A stretch of 64,000 nucleotides of DNA from Apricaphanius iberus (Eukaryota > Chordata > Actinopteri > Cyprinodontiformes > Aphaniidae): the NCBI GenBank assembly GCA_028564705.1, contig JAPXFQ010000381.1, forward strand, positions 281,203-345,202, given 5' to 3'. This document shows, in pieces, positions 57,190 through 64,000 of this stretch. Under the pieces are notes generated by a model. That model worked only from the letters and a program-made list of their open reading frames with translations. It ran no database searches and was not told where the DNA came from. The stretch's first letter is position 1. Every line of letters starts with the position of its first letter. Made by a program: the position numbers and the translations under genes.

Positions 57190-58098
57190 AAATAATCATA
57201 TGCGATAATTCCACAGAGATGTAGAAAAGGATAAGGATGATTTAGTCTATGTTGGAGTTTTAACAAATTTATTTCAACGGTACAGCAACGGTCTACCTCT
57301 CTAACATCGTGTCTCACTTCCTCTGTGCCTAAAGCTTCTTGTGTGTTTTATATCAGCGCTAGCTAGCTAATACAAAAACCAGTTACCAGTTTACTGTTAA
57401 TCACGAATCACTAAATAGAACTAATCATGAAATTATTTCCCCACTACAATAAACATTACGGTGTAAAATCAGAACATTTTTAATAAAACTTTTATTCAGC
57501 AGAGAGTGAACATTTAAAGGTGTCATATTAATAGTGGTTGGAAAAGGAGTGACTGTATGACTTACTGGAGGCGGTCATTTTGTTAACTGCTTGAGATTAT
57601 TAGGTTGCATTTGTTTGGTTTATGATTATTTGTGCGCTCTCTGCTGGTAATAACAGGTATGACAGGTGGGCCAACAGGAGTCTGTCCAGGACCTTCCTGT
57701 TTCGGGATGTCAGGGTAACGGTCCATTTTCTTTGGTACTGGAACAAGACAGGATGTCACCACAACACAGGAACCTTCTCCTGGGTCAGGCTAAGGTTGAG
57801 GAGGGGCTGTGGGTCTTCTGGACCGTGGGAGTGACACCATATGGACCTGCAGCCATCCAAGAACGTCAAGTTCAACAAAAACCCTTCAAATGGTTCTGAT
57901 CCAGACTCTGACTCTAACTGGTCCCGTGTCTGAGTCCTGGTCCATGGTGCCAGAGTCTGGAGCAGAGCCTGTGAGTTCTGTAGGACGTTGAAGAGTCAGA
58001 ACCTCCCTGGGAGAACTGAAATGGACCTGGTTCTGTTTGACACTTGGTACTGAAGCTGAAGATAAAGACGACTGTTTTAACTCCATCAGAGTTTCAGA
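57190..58098. other. Intergenic, downstream of the CD2/SLAM-like gene
   Basis: 57650-57880 resembles an interspersed repeat but was not identified. The rest is AT-rich and unassigned. Confidence 0.35.
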
Positions 58099-58102
58099 TT
58101 GG

Positions 58103-58114
58103 TTTATTTTTATT
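58103..58114 (-). terminator. Poly(A) signals for the CD2/SLAM-like gene
   Basis: Two adjacent AATAAA hexamers on the minus strand, about 90 bases after the stop codon at 58199. The stretch between would be the 3' UTR. Confidence 0.55.
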
Positions 58115-58198
58115 GGTGAACTAACAGCATGGGTTTAGCAGAGCTCAGCCAATCACAGCTGAGTGTTGGCGGGAGCTCTGCAGAGCTCTGATTGGTCG

Positions 58199-58251
58199 TC
58201 ACACATAGACGTTCTCAGCCGGTTCTGCAGGAACCCCAGGATGACAGGGAA
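58199..58251 (-). CDS. CD2/SLAM-like receptor, last coding exon
   Basis: Reads VPCHPGVPAEPAENVYV and stop after acceptor TCCACAG. The final tyrosine lies two residues from the C-terminus. Confidence 0.7.
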
Positions 58252-58998
58252 CTGTGGAGAACAGAGGGAAGTTCAGCTTTGAACCGAACACAGGCCGACC
58301 ACCGAAGTCGTGTTTTTACCGTAAATAGGTTCTTCATCCTTCTGCTCCTGCTGCTTGTCCTTGTTGCCGTGGTTACCATGCATCGCCATGTAGACCTGGG
58401 TCTCCTCCTTCGGGCCTGAGGAGCAGCACATGACGGTTTTTGACACCGTGCTGAGGTTGGAGAACGAACGTCTCTGATGATCTGCTGCACCTGAGGTCCT
58501 GGACTGGTGAAGCCTCCTCTTCCTCAGGATGAAGAACATGATGATGAGGAGGAGCAGGAGACACAGTGTGACGACCGAGGAGATGATGGGGGTCCTGCTC
58601 CTGCTGATATCTGAGGAAACAAGCAGACGATTGGCTGGAGGACCTGAGGAGGTTCTGGTTGGTGGCTTCAGGGACGGATGGAGTAGCTGTGGACTCACCT
58701 TTCACCTGCAGAATGAACACCTTCTTGTCTTGTATTCGTCCGTTTTGATCGTAGACCTCCAGCGTGTAGGTTCCTGAGTCTTCTGGCTGGACGCAGCTGA
58801 AGCTCAGGGATCCGTCCTGCTGCAGCTCACAGCGGCCGTGGTGACACCTGGTGGCCTTGTTGTGGAGCAGCAGGTGGAGGTGGGTCCATCTGAACTCTAT
58901 TCCGGTCCCCACCGTCCTCATCGTCCTACCGTGGAGGTCGGGAGACAGCCTGACCTTCTCACCGCTGGTTTTAGACACGATGATGTCAGCAGAGGCAG
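58199..58998 (-). CDS. CD2/SLAM-like Ig receptor, last three exons (5' end not identified)
   Basis: Likely leukocyte cell-surface adhesion or signalling receptor. Exon at 58699-58998 encodes a V-like Ig domain (IIVSKTSGEKVRLSPDLHG, GIEFRWTHLH, LSFSCVQPEDSGTYTLEVYD). The B-strand cysteine is absent and the F strand reads YTL, as in the N-terminal domains of CD2 and SLAM-family proteins. Exon 58320-58610 encodes a membrane segment (SSVVTLCLLLLLIIMFFI), a basic stop-transfer RKRRLH and most of the tail. Exon 58199-58251 ends it with ENVYV and a stop. Tail tyrosines sit in TQVYMAM, EPIYG and ENVYV. Phases join 1-1-1. A second Ig domain is not seen and no signal-peptide exon was found up to the window end. 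The family name is by fold and organisation, not by search. Confidence 0.72.
58320..58610 (-). CDS. CD2/SLAM-like receptor, membrane and cytoplasmic exon
   Basis: Acceptor TTCCTCAG. Encodes DISRSRTPIISSVV, the membrane helix, RKRRLHQSRTS, then the tail through EETQVYMAMHGNHG to DEEPIY. Donor GTAAAA. Confidence 0.75.
58699..58998 (-). CDS. CD2/SLAM-like receptor, V-like Ig exon
   Basis: One exon of 300 bases with acceptor CCCCAG and donor GTGAGT, phase 1 on both sides, as is usual for Ig-domain exons. The conserved Trp (EFRW) and DSGTY motif are present. Confidence 0.78.
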
Positions 58999-59249
58999 CT
59001 GGGGTCAGAGGTCACACAGAGAACCATTTTATTTCCCACCATCTTTAAAAATGTCGCTTTAATGTACGCATTCTTGCTTCATTATGCAAATGCGGAGGGC
59101 GGCCCCTCTTGGTCCAGCTCCTCTACTATTGGTCAATATCCAGGAAGGAGCAGAATGATTGAGCATGCCAGGTCAGCCACTACAAACCACGCCCCCCGTG
59201 GATCAGACAGGCACAACCAACGCCATCTAATCAGATTTTGGTTTCTACA

Positions 59250-59345
59250 ACCAAAGATAGAATAATCCTTTAATTGTCCCACAACGGGAAATTTTGTCCT
59301 AACAGCAACAAAAAACATGTACGAACCGAACACACACAATTTTTA
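59250..59345 (-). repeat. LINE 3'-tail-like repeat
   Basis: CCTTTAATTGTCCCACAACG is the reverse of the TTGTGGGACAATTAAAGG tail seen in fish CR1-type elements. Confidence 0.5.
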
Positions 59346-59349
59346 CAGA

Positions 59350-60320
59350 AGAGAAATATTTACAGCACGTACTATAGTTACAAAAGCAGGGTATATATAT
59401 ATATATTTCTTTGGAAAAAATGCACGTTTAAGGAAATGTATATAATTCTGCTTTTATTTTTAATTATGGAGGAATGACCCTGAAAGGTTTGGGCAGAATG
59501 GAAAACTCAAAGAAAGAAAAAAGGAGTGATTTCCAATGTATTTATAATTCTTGCAGACAGAACAGACAATGTTTCATGTTTAAACTGGTGAAAATATTGT
59601 CATTATTTCCACCCAAACATCCACTGCTTCCATCTTATCATTTTGTGGTTTAATGAGGACCTAAATGCATCTGTAATAATAAAGAGGTTCATGGCAGCAC
59701 AGAGATGACGAGGAAAGCAGCGTGAGACATGAGGGGGACATATAAACACAGGGACATAAACAGGAGACAGACAGGACAGGGACAATGTGACACATCTAAG
59801 TTGTATTTTGACATGAAACATGTGTTTAGACACGTTTCTACAGCAGTATAATACTCATCCGCCCTGTGCATAAACATCATTATGGATCCCATACTGCTGA
59901 AAACAGTTATTTTGTGGTCGCGTTTAAAATGGATAAACATATGATGTATATCGGGTCATTTAAACGGTCATTTTCTACCATCAGCTTCCTGCTGGGAGCG
60001 TTTTACACGTGTCACTGATGAAAACGTTCCTACCAGGCTGGACATCACAGAATCATAGGAGGATTACAGTTTGATAGCATAAAGGGAAGCATGTGGAGAA
60101 AATATAATTCTATGTTAATAAGTAGCATAAACTCACCATCCCAGAACTGCAGATATTTCTGTCCCTTCTCGTGTTTCATGTTGTCATTATAAAATAATTA
60201 CTGGTATCATATGAACTGACTTAACTTCTCCTCACCCAGGATAAAAACCAACAAATTGATCCCACAGACCGATCTGGTGTCAAACGCTCTCATCAGAAAT
60301 CTGCACATCTTTATTTTATT
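59350..60320. other. 5' side of the CD2/SLAM-like gene, no clear exon
   Basis: A strong donor-like GATG|GTGAGT lies on the minus strand at 60135-60140 after a short frame MKHEKGQKYLQFWD, but it is not a signal peptide and was not accepted. Confidence 0.35.
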
Positions 60321-60414
60321 AAGGGACGGCCCAATGCAATGCATGGAGGCAGTGCAAATCCATTGCAAAGCAATGTATTGCACTGCCTCCATGCAATTGC
60401 ATGGGCAGTCCCTT
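60321..60414. repeat. Terminal foldback with about 37-bp arms
   Basis: The left arm (AAGGGACGGCCCAATGCAAT...) and right arm (...TGCATGGGCAGTCCCTT) pair nearly perfectly around CATTGC-AAA-GCAATG. Confidence 0.85.
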
Positions 60415-61739
60415 ATTACTATTCACTTCTAAACGGACTCTTTATTCTTTCACCGTTAATGCGGGTCGTACCGTAGCGTGCACCCCCACAATATATACAT
60501 CAAAACGACCGGCTCGATCGTGTGAGGTGTGCTATTACTTTTATTGGCGATTGGAGTTACCATGGCGACGTAATTAGCGAAGAACCACCCCCAAAAACAC
60601 CCATTGGAAATGAATGGAAAAAAGGCCCAAATTCATGAAAAATCCACTATTTTTGAAGATTTACTGTGTAGCCATACAATAACTTAGCAACACCATTCGA
60701 AATCCAGATTGTAGCCACGTCCGTGCTGTGTTCAGCATTGAAGACCGCATGTCGATAGCTGTTACGGTTTTGTCACAATTTGACTTTGTTCGACCCAAAG
60801 TTTGCCCCAAATCGACATTTTTAGAGTGGAGCAGCTCGTTAAGCAGAGTGTGGAGTGATGAACTTTTGGAAGGTCCTCATCAAAATTTAACTCGACGTCA
60901 CGGCCACATATTTCGCACTAGTGACATGATTTTCGGTCATGAAATAGAGCCGCCCTTTGTGATTCTCAGGATCATTTCAAAATTTCCCTATGTCGCACGG
61001 TTTTCTCTCAGCGAGCTCTAGATCGCTCAAAGTGGAACCCAGTTTTAGGGCTTTTCTCCTATAATTTATCATTGTGGCTGGTCAGGATTATCTCAGCCAG
61101 AGAGATGTTCTTAGTCATTTTTCTCTCGTTCCCTCTCGGACTGTGAATAAGGTAGAGACTTCTGCTTTGGCATGAACGAAGAGAAATGATACATCTCGCT
61201 CACACTTCAAGAATTTTTCCGATACCTTGTACGGTTTTCGAATGGGAACGATTTGTTCGGCGCACTTTTTTATGAAAAAGTCTAAATCTAAGCTCTTAAT
61301 CATCTTAAGTGTTTGCACCTGCTGCAATTTTCACTCACACTTGTTGCTGGGGAAACGGAGCACCTTTGATCAGAGTTCACTAAAGTTCATTCCACAGTAT
61401 ATACACATTGAAGGCCTATTAAACCCCACTTAAACACAGGTTATGCTATGCAGTACTATAGAGAGAAGTACTACAAACAAGTCCATGTGTCAGTCCATCT
61501 GTCTTTGTCTTTCTGACCATGTCTCTGTCTTTCTCAGTCCCCCTGTCTGCCTGTACCATTTCATCTGTGAATAAGATAGAGAGTTGTGCTTTGAAATAAT
61601 TGAACACAAAGGATAAATATCGCTAACACTCCAATAATTTTCCTGATAGCTGCTATAGTTTTCGAATGGGAAAGGTACGTTCGCAGCTGTTTAACACTGT
61701 GAACATGGAGAGGAGACAACAGAGCATATGGCCTAAAAC

Positions 61740-62150
61740 TGAATGTTGTATGTATGTTTGGATGGTGTAGTGGTTAACGAAGATGGTTTGCATCCCAGAG
61801 GTACTGGGTTCAAATCCAGGAGCGAGCAGCAAATAATTTTTCTTTGCTGAAAGCTGAACTGGGAGACGAGACAACAGATCATATCGCCCAAAACTCAATG
61901 CTGTATGTATGTCTGTGATGGCCTAATGGTTAAGGAAGAGGGTTTGCATGCCAGAGATACTGGGTTCAAATCCAGGAGCGAGTAGCAAATAATTTTTATT
62001 TGCTGAAAGCTGAACTGGGAGACGAGACAACAGATCATATGGCCTAAAACTGTATGCAATACAATGCTGTATAACTGATGTTGTAGTGTAACTGTTCAGG
62101 AACAGGAATACAATGCAAGAGGTAGTGGGTTCGAATCCCAGGGGGATCAA
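61740..62150 (+). repeat. Three tRNA-like tandem units
   Basis: Each unit has an A-box-like tract (GGTGTAGTGGTTAA, GGCCTAATGGTTAA) and a B box (GGGTTCAAATCC at 61806 and 61962; GGGTTCGAATCCC at 62126) spaced about 156-164 bp. A tRNA cloverleaf is not complete, so they look like tRNA-derived repeat units, not genes. Confidence 0.6.
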
Positions 62151-62280
62151 AATTTTTTTTTTTTCTTGTTTGAAAGCTGGAACCAAAATCCCTATGTTAT
62201 ACACAGTACTACATTGCACTTGTATGCATTTTAGTTGATTTCAGCTTTTTCAGTATATTTTCATACTAATCCTATTAATA

Positions 62281-62815
62281 GTAATGCCAACACGTTAGCT
62301 AGCATTAGCATGCTAGTTAGCATTACCATGCTAGCTGTTGTTAGCATTTTAGCTAATTTTAGCTTTTTGACTATATTTTGGTACTGAATGGGTTTATAGT
62401 AATGCCAACATGTTAGCTAGCATTAGCATGCTAGTTAGCATTAGCATGCTAGCTCTTGTTAGCATTTTAGCTAATTTTAGCTTTTTGACTATATTTTTGT
62501 ACTGAATGGGATTATAGTAATGCCAACATGTTAGCTAGCATTAGCATGCTAGTTAGCATTAGCATGCTAGCTGTTGTTAGCATTTTAGCTAATTTTAGCT
62601 TTTTGACTATATTTTGGTACTGAATGGGTTTATAGTATTGCCAACATGTTAGCTAGCATTAGCATGCTAGTTAGCATTAGCATGCTAGCTCTTGTTAGCA
62701 TTTTAGCTAATTTGAGCTTTTTGACTATATTTTGGTACTGAATGGGTTTATAGTAATGCCAACATGTTAGCTAACATTAGCATTAGCATGCTAGTTAGCA
62801 TTAGCATGCACACCG
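62281..62815. repeat. 118-bp tandem repeat, 4.5 copies
   Basis: The unit contains GCTAGCATTAGCATGCTAG, TTAGCATTTTAGCTAATTTT and GACTATATTTTGGTACTGAA. AATGCC marks recur at 62283, 62401, 62519, 62637 and 62755, exactly 118 bp apart. Confidence 0.95.
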
Positions 62816-62923
62816 TGGCCGTCCCTTCTCTAAATTTCCTGAAATTTTCTAGTTTCTCACTAATGTCTGATTTCTCTTCTGGTCTGAACTAAACTGCTGA
62901 ACTTAAAGCATTTTAGAATCATC

Positions 62924-64000
62924 CATCCATCTGTTCATCCATCCATCCATCCATCCATCTGTTCATCCATCCATCCATCCATCCATCTTTTCATCCATCC
63001 ATCTGTTCATCCATCCATTCATCCATCATCCATCCATCATCCATCATCCATCCATCATCCATCATCCATCATCCATCCATCATCCATTCATCCATCATCC
63101 ATCCATCATCCATCCATCCATCCATCATCCATCCATCATCCATCCATCCATCCATCATCCATCCATCCATCCATCCATCCATCCATCATCCATCATCCAT
63201 CCATCATCCATCCATCATCCATCCATCCATCCGTTCATCCATCCGTTCATCCATCCATCCGTTCATCCATCTGTTCATCCATCTTTTCATCCATCTGTTC
63301 ATCCATCCATCTGTTCATCCATCCGTTCATCCATCCATCCATCCATCCGTTCATCCATCCATCCATCCGTCCATCTATTCATCCATCCATCTGTTCATCC
63401 ATCTGTTCATCCATTCATCCATCTGTCATCCATCCGTTCATCCATCTGTTCATCCATCTGTTCATCCATCTGTCATCCATCATCATATCCATCTTTTCAT
63501 CCATCTGTTCATCCATCCATCCATCCATCCATCCATCCATCATCCTTCCATCTGTTCATCCATTCATCCATCTTTCATCCATCCTTTCATTCTTTTCATC
63601 CATCCATCCATCGTTCATCCAGCTATCCATCTGTTCATCCATCCATCCATCCATCCATCCGTTCATCCTTCCATCCATCCATTCCCATCTATCTTTCCTC
63701 TTCATCCATCTGTCCATCCGTCTTCCATCTGTTCAGTCCATCGTCATCCATCCGTTTCCATCCATTGTTCATCCATCATCCATCCATCCATCATACATCC
63801 ATCCATCCATCATACATCCATCCATCAATCATTCATCCATCCATCCATCATCCATCCATCATCCATCCATCGATCCATCCATCCATCATACATCCATCCA
63901 TCATCCATCCATCCATCCATCATCCATCCATCCATCCATCCATCATACATCCATCATCCATCCATCCATCCATCATACATCCATCCATCATCATCCATCC
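62924..64000. repeat. CATC microsatellite array, runs off the window
   Basis: CATCCATC with ATCTGTTC, ATCCGTTC and CATCATC variants. It is the reverse-complement type of the GGAT array at 1.2-2.5 kb. Confidence 0.96.

Larger units (their letters stand above)
60321..62827. mobile_element. Composite 2.5-kb inverted-repeat element
   Basis: Ends AAGGGACGGCC (60321-60331) and GGCCGTCCCTT (62817-62827) are exact inverted copies. Inside are a terminal foldback, two diverged copies of a GTGAATAAGRTAGAGA...TTTTCGAATGGGAA block (about 61140 and 61566), three tRNA-like units and a 118-bp tandem repeat. No transposase is visible. The boundaries are inferred from the inverted ends only. Confidence 0.6.

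Noticed and set aside
60135..60182. First coding exon of the CD2/SLAM-like gene (MKHEKGQKYLQFWD, good donor, matching phase)
   Set aside because: Not hydrophobic, so not a signal peptide; no promoter or other support.
61740..62150. Genuine tRNA genes
   Set aside because: Boxes A and B are present but acceptor and anticodon stems do not pair; units are tandem and inside a repeat element.

Overview
The window looks like nuclear DNA from a teleost fish. It holds two long, intron-rich vertebrate genes, the coding 3' part of a third, several fish-type LINE fragments of the L2/CR1/RTE kinds, MITE-like elements, and an unusually heavy load of minisatellites (about a dozen arrays, roughly 15 kb, close to a quarter of the window). 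No bacterial, plasmid or phage feature is seen. Species was not determined.

Left third (about 2.7-20.05 kb, minus strand): sixteen consecutive, phase-compatible exons of a class III receptor tyrosine kinase, best matched to PDGFR-beta. They run from the signal peptide through five Ig-like domains, the membrane segment and the juxtamembrane region into the kinase N-lobe. The remaining kinase exons lie beyond base 1. Its glycine-rich loop is degenerate. The 9-kb intron after exon 5 holds a full-length CR1/L2-type LINE with an intact 978-codon endonuclease-reverse transcriptase frame, sitting between two halves of an older RTE-like LINE in the opposite orientation.

Middle (20.05-28.3 kb): the space between two divergently transcribed genes. 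It is filled with simple repeats and two large minisatellites (22.4-23.6 and 25.5-26.9 kb). No convincing exon was found there.

Centre and right (28.33-52.25 kb, plus strand): 25 phase-consistent exons give a 1133-residue ARAP-family protein (Arf-GAP plus Rho-GAP plus PH domains). It has no visible SAM domain and stops right after the Rho-GAP domain, so the usual RA and last PH domains are missing. It carries a Ser/Pro/Ala-rich N-terminal repeat exon and one GC-AG intron. Five of its introns are largely minisatellite, and intron 2 also carries an L2 LINE with an open 584-codon frame.

Right end (52.3-64 kb): LINE and DNA-transposon remnants. At 58.2-59.0 kb on the minus strand are the last three exons of a CD2/SLAM-like Ig receptor with a tyrosine-containing tail. 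A 2.5-kb composite element (60.3-62.8 kb) has 11-bp inverted ends, a terminal foldback, tRNA-like tandem units and a 118-bp tandem repeat. A CATC-type microsatellite array runs to the window edge.

The PDGFR-type receptor and the ARAP protein could both act in growth-factor/PI3K signalling, but nothing in the sequence shows that these neighbours work together. All splice sites were read by eye from frame, GT/GC-AG signals and family similarity; no search was run.
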